64,000 bases of DNA from an uncultured Eubacteriales bacterium (GCA_949288175.1 CASEIV010000005.1:58034-122033); one strand, 5' to 3'. Positions 9,255 through 18,028 are shown, counted from the first letter of the stretch. Numbers and translations are program-made. Notes: generated from the sequence alone by a model not told the origin.

Positions 9255-9283
9255 ATTATATCGTATTTCTAGTATTGAAACAA
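9255..9283 (-). promoter_or_regulatory. Promoter placing the transcription start at the pseudouridine synthase ATG
   Basis: On the minus strand TTGTTT (9278-9283), 17 bases, and a perfect TATAAT (9255-9260). Counting seven bases from the -10 box puts +1 at 9248, the A of the start codon. It overlaps the end of the upstream metallopeptidase gene. Confidence 0.6.
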
Positions 9284-9805
9284 GCTAGCTCCTAAGATTT
9301 TTTCATATTTTTCAAAGTTTGGTTCATAATTTTCTATCATTCTGTAAAAATATTTTGAATGTGTTTTATATTTTAAATGACAATATTCATGTAATACAAT
9401 AAAATCAATAACATCTCTATGGAACATAACAATTTTAGGATTAATGGTAATTTTTCCTTCCACACATCTTCCAATTTCTTTTTTCATATTTTTAATTTCA
9501 TAGTCTTCAGGTGCAAATCCTAACATGATTCTTGTTTTTTCCATTGCTCTTTCCACTTCTACTTTTGCAATTTGTTCGTACATTTTATCAATTGCTAAAT
9601 CTAAAATTTCTTGATTGTTATCTTTTTTATAACGATTAGGAAGTGATATTTTTATTAATTTATTTTCTACATTTAATTCTGGTACTTTTACATTTTTATA
9701 AACAATTTTGACTTTGTAATCAATTCCCAAAACTGGTACTGGATGTCTTTCTAATGTAGTATTTATATTATTTTTTACACGAATTGCTCTTTTTACTTTA
9801 TACAT
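9269..9805 (-). CDS. YgjP-like (DUF45/M48-type) zinc metallopeptidase
   Basis: 178 residues from the ATG at 9803-9805, chosen because GGAGTGAT lies 7 bases upstream. The zinc site HEYCHLKYKTHSKYFY (HExxH plus a downstream His) is in the C-terminal third, preceded by the conserved YEIKNMKKEIGRC region that corresponds to the WGSC motif of this family. Proteins of this type are small cytosolic metalloproteases of unclear substrate, often coded next to housekeeping genes. Followed directly by the pseudouridine synthase gene. Confidence 0.8.
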   Translation of the reverse strand: MYKVKRAIRVKNNINTTLERHPVPVLGIDYKVKIVYKNVKVPELNVENKLIKISLPNRYKKDNNQEILDLAIDKMYEQIAKVEVERAMEKTRIMLGFAPEDYEIKNMKKEIGRCVEGKITINPKIVMFHRDVIDFIVLHEYCHLKYKTHSKYFYRMIENYEPNFEKYEKILGASLFQY

Positions 9806-9981
9806 AAATATCACTCCTATTTTTGAATTTTTGTTTTGCAAATTGTTGTTCGCTTTTGTTGTTCTTATTTTATATTTTATTTTCTACTTTGTCAATACTT
9901 TTTATGAAAAAATATAAAATTTTTGTTCGCATTTTATTCAATGCTTATATTTCGCTATTTTCAAGGTTTTTGCTGATTATA

Positions 9982-11292
9982 TTAATTTTCTCTTATATAC
10001 CTTTTGAAAGTATCAAAATCTAATGGTTTTGCATAAAAATAACCTTGTATAAAATCGCAATTTACTTTCTTTAAATATGAAACTTGTTCGCTTTTTTCTA
10101 CCCCCTCTGCTACTGTTTTCAGATTTAATTTTTTAGTAATTAAAAAGATAATTTCTAAAAGATTTATTGTATGATTTTTTTCTCCTATGTGATCTATAAA
10201 AGATTTATCAATTTTTATCATATCTATTGGTAACATTTCTAACATATTTAAAGAAGAATATCCTGTACCGAAATCATCAATTGCTATAGAAAATCCCTTC
10301 TTTTTTATTTTTTCTAAAATCTCTTTCATATCCATATTGCTATCTACCGTTGTTCTTTCTGTTATTTCTATTTCAATATTATTAGGAGATATTCCATATT
10401 TCTTTGCAATTTTCATATACTTTTTTAAAAAATCTTTTTCTAATAAACTTTCCTTAGATATATTTACTGAAATTTTAGGAATATTTGTAAATTGCTTCTT
10501 CATTTCTTGTATATTCTCACATACCTTTTCATAGATAAATTCCTCTAATTTTATAATAAAATAATTTTTTTCAAATATAGGAATGAACTCACCTGGTGAT
10601 ATTATGTTTCCGTCTTTTTTCCATCTAACTAGTGCTTCTGCCCCTTCCATTTTTTCTGTTTTTGTACTAATTTGTGGCTGATAATATACTTCAAATTCTT
10701 TGTTTTTAATAGCATCTTCCATCATGTTTTCTATTTCACTTTCTCTTATCATTTTTTGTTCAAATTCTTCTGTAAATACACCATATGGCACATGATATTT
10801 TCCTTTTATACTATCATGTGCCATAATTGCTTTATCTATGATACTTTGCACATCTTTTTCCTCTTTGTCACATATATATACTCCCATAGAGATTCGCAAA
10901 TTATACCATATGTCCCCTATTTTAATTTGTGATATCTTGTTATTTAATCTTCTTGTTATATTTTCTATATCTACTTCTCCTACCAAAAATATTCCAAAAA
11001 CATCATTTGCTAATCGGCAAACAATATCTGTTTTTCTGATGGAATGTTCTATTTCTTCTCCTACTCGTTTTAACAATTCATTTCCCTTCATATGCCCATG
11101 TTTTTTATTAAATGTTTTAAATTTATCTATATCCAATATAATGATAGTCTTTTTACTATTTATTTCTAATTTTTCTTTTGTTCTTGCTAAATATGCATTA
11201 TAGTTTCCTAATCCTGTTATCGGGTCAATATATGCTAACTCCAAAAGTCGATTTCTTTTTTCTAGTCTTAATTTTCTATATCTTCTATTCAT
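9982..11292 (-). CDS. Degenerate-GGDEF/EAL protein, cyclic-di-GMP phosphodiesterase
   Basis: 436 residues without membrane segments. The GGDEF domain (about residues 20-170) keeps DPITGLGN and ILDIDKFKTFN, but the catalytic GGDEF loop is ANDVF (residues 95-99), so it should not make c-di-GMP; it may bind GTP as a regulator. The EAL domain (about 190-436) keeps the catalytic EALVRW, the metal/loop-6 motif DDFGTGYSS, the glutamate of VAEGVE and QGYFYAKP. It is therefore expected to hydrolyse c-di-GMP. No partner cyclase is in the window. Monocistronic. Confidence 0.88.
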   Translation of the reverse strand: MNRRYRKLRLEKRNRLLELAYIDPITGLGNYNAYLARTKEKLEINSKKTIIILDIDKFKTFNKKHGHMKGNELLKRVGEEIEHSIRKTDIVCRLANDVFGIFLVGEVDIENITRRLNNKISQIKIGDIWYNLRISMGVYICDKEEKDVQSIIDKAIMAHDSIKGKYHVPYGVFTEEFEQKMIRESEIENMMEDAIKNKEFEVYYQPQISTKTEKMEGAEALVRWKKDGNIISPGEFIPIFEKNYFIIKLEEFIYEKVCENIQEMKKQFTNIPKISVNISKESLLEKDFLKKYMKIAKKYGISPNNIEIEITERTTVDSNMDMKEILEKIKKKGFSIAIDDFGTGYSSLNMLEMLPIDMIKIDKSFIDHIGEKNHTINLLEIIFLITKKLNLKTVAEGVEKSEQVSYLKKVNCDFIQGYFYAKPLDFDTFKRYIREN

Positions 11293-11368
11293 AACTTATC
11301 TCCTGATTTATTGTTTTTTCATAATTTATATATTTTAGTATGTGTTATAAATAGAAATGTATGCAACG

Positions 11369-11420
11369 TTGTTTTTTTGTTAAATAGGAAAAGGTCATGT
11401 TTTCTATTCAACAAAAAAGA
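11369..11420 (-). terminator. Hairpin after relE
   Basis: TTTTTTTGTTAAATAGGAAAA pairs with TTTTCTATTCAACAAAAAA around a 7-base loop. It lies between the relBE stop and the EAL gene start and can act as a terminator for relBE; the 5' side ends in a T-run on the minus strand. Confidence 0.6.
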
Positions 11421-11442
11421 AAACATCTTTTGACGTTCTCTT

Positions 11443-11709
11443 TCAACTATATATTTCTCTTTTATGTCCTACTTCCAATACTAACACTATGATTTCTTTA
11501 TCTTGTATTTCACATATAACTCTATAATCTCCTATACGATATCTCCATTGTCCTGACTTGTTTTCTACTAATCCTTTTCCATGAAGTCTGGGATTTTCAC
11601 AATTTTGAATGTTCTTTTCTAACCATCCAATGATGAGTGCTGCTATATGTTTATCTAGTTTTTTTAATTGTTTCTTTGCTCTTTCTGTAAATATTACTTT
11701 ATATTGCAT
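11443..11709 (-). CDS. relE: RelE/ParE-family toxin
   Basis: 88 residues, the normal toxin length. Typical features are YKVIFTERAKKQLKKLD at the N-terminus and a C-terminal GQWRYRIGDYRVICEI block with the basic residues of RelE-type mRNA interferases. The start codon overlaps the antitoxin stop (TAATG), a sign of tight coupling. The toxin would cleave mRNA at the ribosome and be neutralised by the upstream antitoxin. Confidence 0.87.
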   Translation of the reverse strand: MQYKVIFTERAKKQLKKLDKHIAALIIGWLEKNIQNCENPRLHGKGLVENKSGQWRYRIGDYRVICEIQDKEIIVLVLEVGHKREIYS

Positions 11710-11927
11710 TATAATCCCAACTCCTTTTTTACTTCATCCATTGTGTATGTTTTAGGATTTTTCTTATATTCTTTTATTGCTTTATTATAAGATTTTAAGT
11801 CATATTCGTCTTCTATTTTTTCTAATACAGCATTTCGTATTAAATCAGATAAAGAAATATTGTTCATGTCTGCATATGCTCTTATTAATTTTGAGTCTTC
11901 TTCATTTAATCTTACTGAAATTGTCAT
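11709..11927 (-). CDS. relB: RelB-type ribbon-helix-helix antitoxin
   Basis: 72 residues from the ATG at 11925-11927, chosen because AAGGGAG lies 9 bases upstream (an upstream TTG sits too close to that site). The N-terminal MTISVRLNEEDSKLIRAYAD is a ribbon-helix-helix DNA-binding fold, and the acidic C-terminus wraps the toxin. It should repress its own promoter at 11952-11980. Confidence 0.87.
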   Translation of the reverse strand: MTISVRLNEEDSKLIRAYADMNNISLSDLIRNAVLEKIEDEYDLKSYNKAIKEYKKNPKTYTMDEVKKELGL

Positions 11928-11951
11928 ATCTATCAACTCCCTTCTGTAATT

Positions 11952-11980
11952 ATTGTACTACATTGTATTACATTTGTCAA
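11952..11980 (-). promoter_or_regulatory. relBE promoter and operator
   Basis: On the minus strand a perfect TTGACA (11975-11980), 17 bases, then TACAAT (11952-11957). A direct repeat GTAATACAAT/GTAGTACAAT covers the spacer and -10 box, and the TGTAAT...ATTACA inverted repeat spans the same area. This is the expected arrangement for a self-repressed RHH antitoxin. Confidence 0.75.
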
Positions 11981-12077
11981 TATTATTATATTATTATTTC
12001 CATTAAATTGTGATAATATTCGAAATATAATTAAAACCAAGAAGTACCTAAACTTCTTACTCAAAATAGACAAAAAA

Positions 12078-12160
12078 CAGACCTCAGAATAACTTTCATG
12101 AAATTATTCTTTGAGGTCTGTCCCTTTTGTTTCATTTTGGAACGATTTGGCACGTCCCTA
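12078..12160. repeat. REP-like palindrome, copy 1
   Basis: CAGACCTCAGAATAA pairs with TTATTCTTTGAGGTCTG, then GTCCCTTTTGTTTCATTTT and GAACGATTTGGCACGTCCC. The last two segments recur at 25753-25833. It is located directly after the stop of the GGGtGRT gene. Confidence 0.7.
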
Positions 12161-12165
12161 TTGGA

Positions 12166-13167
12166 TTATTTCATTGCTTCTTCTACTGCAACAGCTACTG
12201 CAACTGATGCTCCAACCATTGGGTTGTTACCCATTCCGATTAATCCCATCATTTCAACATGTGCTGGTACTGATGAGCTTCCTGCGAATTGTGCATCTGA
12301 GTGCATTCTTCCCATTGTGTCTGTCATACCATATGAAGCTGGTCCTGCTGCCATATTGTCTGGGTGTAATGTTCTTCCTGTTCCTCCACCTGATGCTACT
12401 GAGAAGTATTTCTTTCCTTCTGCTAATCTTTCTTTTTTGTATGTTCCTGCAACTGGATGTTGGAATCTTGTTGGGTTTGTTGAGTTACCTGTAATTGATA
12501 CATCAACATCTTCCATCCACATGATAGCTACACCTTCTCTAACATCATTTGCTCCATAACATCTAACTTTACTTCTTTCTCCATCTGAGTATTTAATTTC
12601 TTCTACTACTTTTACTTTTCCTGTGAAGAAATCAAAGTCTGTTTTTACATATGTAAATCCATTAATTCTTGAAATTACTTGTGCTGCATCTTTTCCTAAT
12701 CCATTTAAGATAACTCTTAATGGTTCTTTTCTTACTTTGTTTGCTGATTTTGCAATTCCGATTGCTCCTTCAGCTGCTGCAAAGCTTTCATGTCCTGCTA
12801 AGAATGCAAAACATTTTGTATCTTCTGATAATAACATTGATGCTAAATTTCCATGTCCTAATCCAACTTTTCTATCATCTGCAACTGAACCTGGGATACA
12901 GAAAGCTTGTAATCCTTCTCCAATTGCTTTTGCTGCATCTGCTGCTTTTGTGCAACCTTTTTTAACAGCGATTGCTGCCCCTAATGTGTATGCCCAAGCT
13001 GCATTTTCAAAACAGATTGGTTGTACTCCTTTTACGATTTCATATGGATTAAATCCTTTATCTGTACATATTTTTAATGCATCTTCAAAATCCTTTATTC
13101 CGTATTTTTCCATTACTGGTTTTATTTGATTGATTCTTCTTTCATAACTTTCAAATGTTACTGCCAT
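12166..13167 (-). CDS. GGGtGRT protein
   Basis: 333 residues. The diagnostic glycine-rich motif is ASGGGTGRTLHPDN near residue 262; an alanine/valine-rich C-terminus ends in a possible helix. This conserved protein of anaerobic Firmicutes has no proven function, but it is commonly coded beside a NifU-like iron-sulfur scaffold, which is also true here (14574-15266). I infer a role linked to iron-sulfur or redox enzyme maturation. An AGGGAGGAAAT site precedes the ATG. In this genome an MNT/HEPN pair has come between the two partner genes. Confidence 0.85.
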   Translation of the reverse strand: MAVTFESYERRINQIKPVMEKYGIKDFEDALKICTDKGFNPYEIVKGVQPICFENAAWAYTLGAAIAVKKGCTKAADAAKAIGEGLQAFCIPGSVADDRKVGLGHGNLASMLLSEDTKCFAFLAGHESFAAAEGAIGIAKSANKVRKEPLRVILNGLGKDAAQVISRINGFTYVKTDFDFFTGKVKVVEEIKYSDGERSKVRCYGANDVREGVAIMWMEDVDVSITGNSTNPTRFQHPVAGTYKKERLAEGKKYFSVASGGGTGRTLHPDNMAAGPASYGMTDTMGRMHSDAQFAGSSSVPAHVEMMGLIGMGNNPMVGASVAVAVAVEEAMK

Positions 13168-13185
13168 TTTATTTCCTCCCTATTC

Positions 13186-13578
13186 TTATATTTTTTTATC
13201 AAAATATTCTATAAATTTCTCTAATTCTGTAATGTATTCTTCCTTTATTCTATTGTGTATCTCTTCTGCTACATCTTCTTTATATGTATATGTTACTAAA
13301 TTTCTATCTTTTAACATATACATATATGTTTCGCCATCTTGGATAATATTATATTGAAAAGCTGTTCTAATTACTGAACCTGGTCCTAACTCATCTAATA
13401 ATTCTTGTTGTTTCAAATATTTTTGAAGGGTTTTCAAAAATAATTCAAAAGTATATTGATATGCATTTATGATGGCTCCTCTATCTTTCTCACTACCATT
13501 ATCTGTATCGACAAATTCTTTTAATTTATAAAAAGCCTTTTTTAAATTTTCATAACTTTGTATTACATTATCTAGCAT
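13186..13578 (-). CDS. HEPN-type nucleotidyltransferase-substrate-binding protein (HI0074-like toxin)
   Basis: 130 residues from the ATG at 13576-13578 (GGGAG 9 bases upstream). All-helical protein with the LGPGSVIRTAF and MLKDRNLVTYTYKE segments typical of HI0074 proteins. The usual R-x4-H ribonuclease motif here is RNLVTY, so the histidine is replaced by tyrosine while the following TY is kept. In characterised MNT/HEPN pairs the tyrosine near this motif is adenylylated by the MNT partner. Overlaps the MNT gene by 11 bases. Confidence 0.8.
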   Translation of the reverse strand: MLDNVIQSYENLKKAFYKLKEFVDTDNGSEKDRGAIINAYQYTFELFLKTLQKYLKQQELLDELGPGSVIRTAFQYNIIQDGETYMYMLKDRNLVTYTYKEDVAEEIHNRIKEEYITELEKFIEYFDKKI

Positions 13579-13873
13579 ATATTTCAACTCCCTCTTTTAA
13601 TATGCTATCTTTAATTTTATCATCTTCTCCAAGACTATTAAAATTTATTAAGTCTATTTTGTATGGCAGATATAAATCATCGATTTCAAAATATATCTTT
13701 GTATTTATTTGAAATGTAAGATTTTCTCCAAACAAAGCTATATCGATATCAGACCCATTTCGATAATCTCCTCTTGCTCTTGAACCAAAGATACATGCAC
13801 TTTCCACTTCACTATACTTTTCTAGTATAGATACAATATCTTTTACAACTTTTTCATCTAAACCAAATTTCAT
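13568..13873 (-). CDS. Minimal nucleotidyltransferase (MNT) antitoxin-like protein
   Basis: 101 residues from the ATG at 13871-13873, which has GAGG 9 bases upstream. The nucleotidyltransferase motif is FGSRARGDYRNGSDIDIALFG: GS, then D-x-D metal ligands. MNT proteins modify their HEPN partner with AMP and so switch it off. It starts one base after the stop of the interrupted gene upstream, and overlaps the HEPN gene downstream, so all three share one message. Confidence 0.85.
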   Translation of the reverse strand: MKFGLDEKVVKDIVSILEKYSEVESACIFGSRARGDYRNGSDIDIALFGENLTFQINTKIYFEIDDLYLPYKIDLINFNSLGEDDKIKDSILKEGVEIYAR

Positions 13874-13874
13874 T

Positions 13875-14372
13875 TTATCTTTCCTCATTTTTTGCTTTAT
13901 TTATTTCATTTATTTTATTTCTTACAATATCTATTGCTTCAGAAGAAAATGCTTGAAAATTGATTTCTTTTCTTGGAACGATTTGGTCCAAAATTTCACT
14001 TGATACAAATTGTGAAATTGAAAAATTACTTATATCACAATGTTCACTAATTTTTCTTATTTGCATATCGATGGTTTTGGATAATATATCTATTTGTTCT
14101 GGATCTTTTTCTTGTTTTAGTCGATGTACTGCTGGTGCTATCCTATCTAAAAATAATCCTACTATACTATCCTTTCTTATTTAATCTTTAGCTTTACTAG
14201 CCAAATAAAGTGCATCTTCTAATCCAGAAAAAGAAAATTCATCTGAATTAATAAAATCAATAATTCTATCTATTATCTCATTAAATTCTTCATTATTATT
14301 TGCAATGGTATCTACTCTTTCTCCTACTGTTATCCAAATATTACCAATATCTTTTTTATCCATATTTTCCAT
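13875..14372 (-). pseudogene. 165-codon reading frame interrupted by an in-frame TAA
   Basis: A first segment (14181-14372) starts at ATG after AGGAG and codes 63 residues. The stop TAA is at 14181-14183. The same frame then stays open for 101 codons to 13875, but the first 38 codons contain no ATG, GTG or TTG; the first possible start is ATG at 14064-14066. The simplest reading is one helical protein of about 165 residues broken by a nonsense mutation; alternatives are readthrough or two separate peptides. I do not recognise the family. Its position at the head of the MNT/HEPN operon suggests a third component of that system. Confidence 0.6.
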
Positions 14373-14455
14373 ATTACATTTTCTCCTATTAAAAATAGTT
14401 AGTCTTCAATGCTAAATCAAAGCAAAAGAGTCTCGCTTTTCATTCGTTTTACTCG

Positions 14456-14581
14456 AAAATTAATTAAAATTAGTAAGATGTGCATTTTTCATAAATATAG
14501 ACAAACTGAAGGTGTACTTTTGTACATCGAAGTTTGGATATTTTATGAAAAATGTGCAGATTGCTGATTTTAATTAATTTT
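14456..14581 (-). other. Structured palindromic element A (stop-codon associated)
   Basis: A 126-base imperfect hairpin whose tips read AAAATTAATT on both arms. It overlaps the stop codon of the NifU-like gene. It shares conserved blocks with element B at 59757-59881, while the remaining stem bases differ between the copies yet still pair within each copy. Confidence 0.7.
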
Positions 14582-15266
14582 GTCTTGGGTCAATCTTCTT
14601 AACAGCCTCATCAAATCTTCCATAAGTACCAGAAGCCTTTTCAATAGCCTCCATTGGGTCCATTCCTTTTTTGATGTTATCCATCATTTTTCCCATATGA
14701 ACATATTTGTATCCAATAATTTGGTCATCTTTATCTAATCCTAATTCTACAATATATCCTTCTGTTAATTGTAAATATCTAGGTCCTTTTAATGTACTTG
14801 AATAAATTGTTCCTACTTGTGATGTATGACCTTTTCCTAAATCTTCAAGTCCTGCTCCTACTGGAAGTCCTCCTTCTGAGAAAGCTGTTTGTGTTCTTCC
14901 ATATACGATTTGTAAGAATAATTCTCTCATAGCAGTATTGATAGCATCACAAACTAAGTCTGTATTTAATGCTTCTAATAAAGTTTTTCCTGTTAAAATT
15001 TCTCCTGCCATAGCAGCTGAATGTGTCATTCCTGAACATCCAATTGTTTCAATTAATGCTTCTTGAATGATACCATCTTTTACATTTAAAGTTAATTTAC
15101 ATGCGCCTTGTTGTGGTGCACACCATCCAATACCATGTGTTAAACCTGATATATCTTTTATTTCTTTAGCTTTAACCCATTTTCCTTCTTCTGGGATTGG
15201 TGCTGGTCCATGGTCTACTCCTTTTTTTACAACACACATTTCTTCTAATTCTTTTGAATAAATCAT
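14574..15266 (-). CDS. NifU-like iron-sulfur cluster assembly scaffold protein
   Basis: 230 residues from the ATG at 15264-15266, which has AAGGAG 8 bases upstream. Three well-spaced cysteines fit an IscU/NifU-N type scaffold: GIGWCAPQQGACKL, IETIGCSGMTHSAAMAG, and LVCDAIN. The GCSGMTHSAAM segment corresponds to the second cysteine site of the scaffold fold. It likely holds a nascent Fe-S cluster and works with the GGGtGRT protein encoded about 1.4 kb downstream on the same strand. The C-terminal half is an extra region not found in IscU and is specific to this family. Confidence 0.85.
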   Translation of the reverse strand: MIYSKELEEMCVVKKGVDHGPAPIPEEGKWVKAKEIKDISGLTHGIGWCAPQQGACKLTLNVKDGIIQEALIETIGCSGMTHSAAMAGEILTGKTLLEALNTDLVCDAINTAMRELFLQIVYGRTQTAFSEGGLPVGAGLEDLGKGHTSQVGTIYSSTLKGPRYLQLTEGYIVELGLDKDDQIIGYKYVHMGKMMDNIKKGMDPMEAIEKASGTYGRFDEAVKKIDPRQN

Positions 15267-15338
15267 TTTCATTGCTCCTTTCAATACTTTATTTGTATAT
15301 ATGTTTTTAGGTAAAACTACCTAAATTTAAAAACTTTT

Positions 15339-16370
15339 CTACTCTTCATCTATTTCATCTTCTGAAAATAATATTTGATTTCTAATTGGTTTATTCTCAT
15401 TGGTTGTTTTGGTTTTATTATTTTTTCCTTTGTTGAATTCTTCTCGTATTTTTTTCATTTTTTCTCTTGTAATATCATTTTGTGCTTTATCTACTGTTTC
15501 TGTTTTTCCATAATTTAATGTAACTCTATTTCCATCTTGTGGTTTATTTATTTTTTCATTACCTTGTCTATTTTTATAATTTCTACTATTCTTACTATTT
15601 TTTATAATATATTGTTCCATAGATTCATGACCATGACTCCACATGGTTTCTTCTTTTTTTCGAACATTTGAAGCCCAATTGTTTTCTATTTTATGACTTT
15701 GAATTTGATTATATTTCTTTCCTATTCCAATGTCTGGGACTTCATCTTCTCTTATATAACCATCATTTTCGATTTCATCTTCTTGTGTATTATATTCAAT
15801 AATATTTTTTGTATCTTGCTCTATATAGATACCTGCATTGTATTCTTCTACTTCTGCCAAGTTTCTTGCACCATTAAAATATCGATATAATATGTCTTTA
15901 TCTTTTTTAGAAACTTGTTCTGGTCCAATTCCTAAGTATTTATATCTCCATATCACATGACGCTCATAACTATTAAAAGCATTATTTACCAAATCTTCAT
16001 AACTATATTCTGCTCGAAACTTCATATTGGTTATCGATATTGTAAGATTACTCCACATTTCTCCTTGAGTTGTTCTTTTAAATTCCTCTCTTAATTGTTT
16101 TATATCATCATATAATTTTTGAGCTAACTCTAAATATTGTTTTTCATCAATATTAAATTTACTTGGAACTTCATAGACATTCACAGGATTTTTTCTAAAT
16201 ATTCCTTTCGGAATATAATAGAAAAATAATTCTCCTGTTGGTTCTTTTTTACCATCTTCTATGACAGAACTATATAAATATATCGATTCCCATTTTTCTG
16301 GTATCATATATAGTAATTTTCTTTGTATTTCTTCATACATTTCTTTTATCTGTTTTGTGTGATTTAACAT
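15339..16370 (-). CDS. YezG-like (DUF600) immunity/antitoxin domain protein with long charged tail
   Basis: 343 residues. The first about 170 match the YezG/DUF600 pattern: MYEEIQRKLLYMIPEKWESI, a GELFFYYIPK strand, then WSNLTISI and ERHVIWRYKYLGI at the end of the domain. YezG proteins neutralise LXG-type DNase toxins. The remaining 170 residues are polar and charged, rich in N, K and E, probably disordered. No LXG toxin gene is visible. It starts 6 bases after gpmI stops, so it is expressed from the glycolytic message. Function beyond the domain is unknown. Confidence 0.7.
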   Translation of the reverse strand: MLNHTKQIKEMYEEIQRKLLYMIPEKWESIYLYSSVIEDGKKEPTGELFFYYIPKGIFRKNPVNVYEVPSKFNIDEKQYLELAQKLYDDIKQLREEFKRTTQGEMWSNLTISITNMKFRAEYSYEDLVNNAFNSYERHVIWRYKYLGIGPEQVSKKDKDILYRYFNGARNLAEVEEYNAGIYIEQDTKNIIEYNTQEDEIENDGYIREDEVPDIGIGKKYNQIQSHKIENNWASNVRKKEETMWSHGHESMEQYIIKNSKNSRNYKNRQGNEKINKPQDGNRVTLNYGKTETVDKAQNDITREKMKKIREEFNKGKNNKTKTTNENKPIRNQILFSEDEIDEE

Positions 16371-16376
16371 ATCCTT

Positions 16377-17918
16377 TTATTCCTTATCTAATAAACTTTC
16401 TCCTGTCATTTCCTCTGGTTTGTCTAGATGCATTAGATCAAGCATAGTTGGCGCTAAATCTGCTAATTTTCCACCTGTTTTTAATTTTAGTGTTGTATCT
16501 GGTGTTACTAATACAATTGGTACAGGATTTGTTGTATGTGCTGTGTGTGGTTCTCCTGTTTTGTAGTCTATCATCTGTTCTGCATTTCCATGGTCTGCTG
16601 TAATAATTAAATTACCTTGTTTTTCTTCTACTAAACTTACCACTTTTCCTACGCATTCGTCTACTGCTTCAACAGCTCTTACAGCTGCTTCTAAGCTTCC
16701 TGTATGTCCTACCATATCTGTATTGGCATAGTTTAATATGATGCTATCATATTTATCACTTTGAATAGCTTCTATTACTTTATCAGTTACTTCATATGCA
16801 CTCATTTCAGGTTTCATATCATATGTTTCTACTTTTGGAGATGGTACCAATATTCTATCTTCTCCTGGATATTGTTTTTCTTCTCCTCCATTAAAGAAAA
16901 ATGTAACATGTGCATATTTTTCTGTTTCTGCAATTCTTAATTGTGTATATCCTAATTTACTTATATATTCTCCAAATGTATTGTGTAAAGCTTCTTTCTT
17001 AAATGCAATATGTACATTTGGCATAGTTTCATCATAACTTGTGAAACATACATAATATAGATTTAAATCTTTCTTGGTTTCAAATCCATCAAATTCTGAA
17101 TCTACCAATGCTCTTGTAATTTCTCTTGCTCTATCTGGTCTAAAGTTGAAGAAAATAACAGAATCATTTTTCTCAATTTTTGCAATTGGTTCTTCTCCAT
17201 TGCAAATAACTGTTGGCTCAACAAATTCATCAAATACTTCTTTTTGATAAGAATCTTCAATTGCTTTTACGGCACTTCCTGCTTTTATGCCTTCACCATT
17301 AACAAGTGCCTGATAGCATTTTTCAACTCTTTCCCATCTTTTATCTCTATCCATTGCATAAAATCTACCTGATAAACTTGCAATTTTTCCTACTTTTTTC
17401 TCTTTCATTTTTTCTTCTAATTTTACAATGTAGCTTTCTGCAGATGCTGGTGGTGTATCTCTTCCATCTAAGAAACAATGTACATATACATTTTCAAAAT
17501 CTCTTCTCTTAGCCATTTCTAATAATCCATATAGATGACGATTATGGCTATGAACTCCTCCATCTGATACCAATCCTAAAATATGTAATTTAGAGTTGTG
17601 TTTCTTACAATTTTCAATTGCTGCAATAAATTCTGGATTTGAGAAAAAATCTCCATCTTCTATTGATTTTGTAATTCTCGTTAATTCTTGGTATACGATT
17701 CTTCCTGCTCCAATATTTGTATGTCCTACTTCTGAATTTCCCATTTGTCCCTCTGGTAATCCAACATGTAATCCACTTGTATAAATTTCTGTACTTGGAT
17801 ATTTTTTCATTAGTCTATCAATATTTGGTGTTTTTGCTAATTTAATAGCATTTCCATCTTTATTTGGATTATCTCCAAATCCATCTAATATCATTAGCAT
17901 TGTTAATTTATCTTTCAT
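16377..17918 (-). CDS. gpmI: 2,3-bisphosphoglycerate-independent phosphoglycerate mutase
   Basis: 513 residues, standard for iPGM. It interconverts 3- and 2-phosphoglycerate using two metal ions. The N-terminal [10 protein letters not shown] metal site, the catalytic serine near residue 62 in [15 protein letters not shown], and the C-terminal metal site [11 protein letters not shown] with TAHTTNPVP are all in place. It is the last glycolytic gene of the gap, pgk, tpiA, gpmI series; a hairpin repeat lies between tpiA and gpmI. Confidence 0.97.
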   Translation of the reverse strand: MKDKLTMLMILDGFGDNPNKDGNAIKLAKTPNIDRLMKKYPSTEIYTSGLHVGLPEGQMGNSEVGHTNIGAGRIVYQELTRITKSIEDGDFFSNPEFIAAIENCKKHNSKLHILGLVSDGGVHSHNRHLYGLLEMAKRRDFENVYVHCFLDGRDTPPASAESYIVKLEEKMKEKKVGKIASLSGRFYAMDRDKRWERVEKCYQALVNGEGIKAGSAVKAIEDSYQKEVFDEFVEPTVICNGEEPIAKIEKNDSVIFFNFRPDRAREITRALVDSEFDGFETKKDLNLYYVCFTSYDETMPNVHIAFKKEALHNTFGEYISKLGYTQLRIAETEKYAHVTFFFNGGEEKQYPGEDRILVPSPKVETYDMKPEMSAYEVTDKVIEAIQSDKYDSIILNYANTDMVGHTGSLEAAVRAVEAVDECVGKVVSLVEEKQGNLIITADHGNAEQMIDYKTGEPHTAHTTNPVPIVLVTPDTTLKLKTGGKLADLAPTMLDLMHLDKPEEMTGESLLDKE

Positions 17919-17960
17919 AATCTACCATCCTTCTCTCTAAGATTTAAAGTGTTCTATTTA

Positions 17961-18026
17961 TTATATAGAAAAAATCCACTTTTATCTTGACCCTATATAA
18001 GATTTTTTCGTATATAACAAGGTTAA
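17961..18026. repeat. TATAxGAAAAAATC hairpin repeat, copy 1
   Basis: TTATATAGAAAAAATC pairs with GATTTTTTCGTATATAA; followed by CAAGGTTAA. It lies directly after the tpiA stop. Similar copies are at 29991-30055, 45822-45884 and 58927-58991. Confidence 0.75.
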
Positions 18027-18028
18027 TC

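Noticed and set aside
9982..11292. Active diguanylate cyclase
   Set aside because: The GGDEF loop is ANDVF; only the EAL half keeps catalytic residues.
12623..13129. Plus-strand frame opposite the GGGtGRT gene
   Set aside because: Mirror of a strongly coding minus-strand gene with no start signal.
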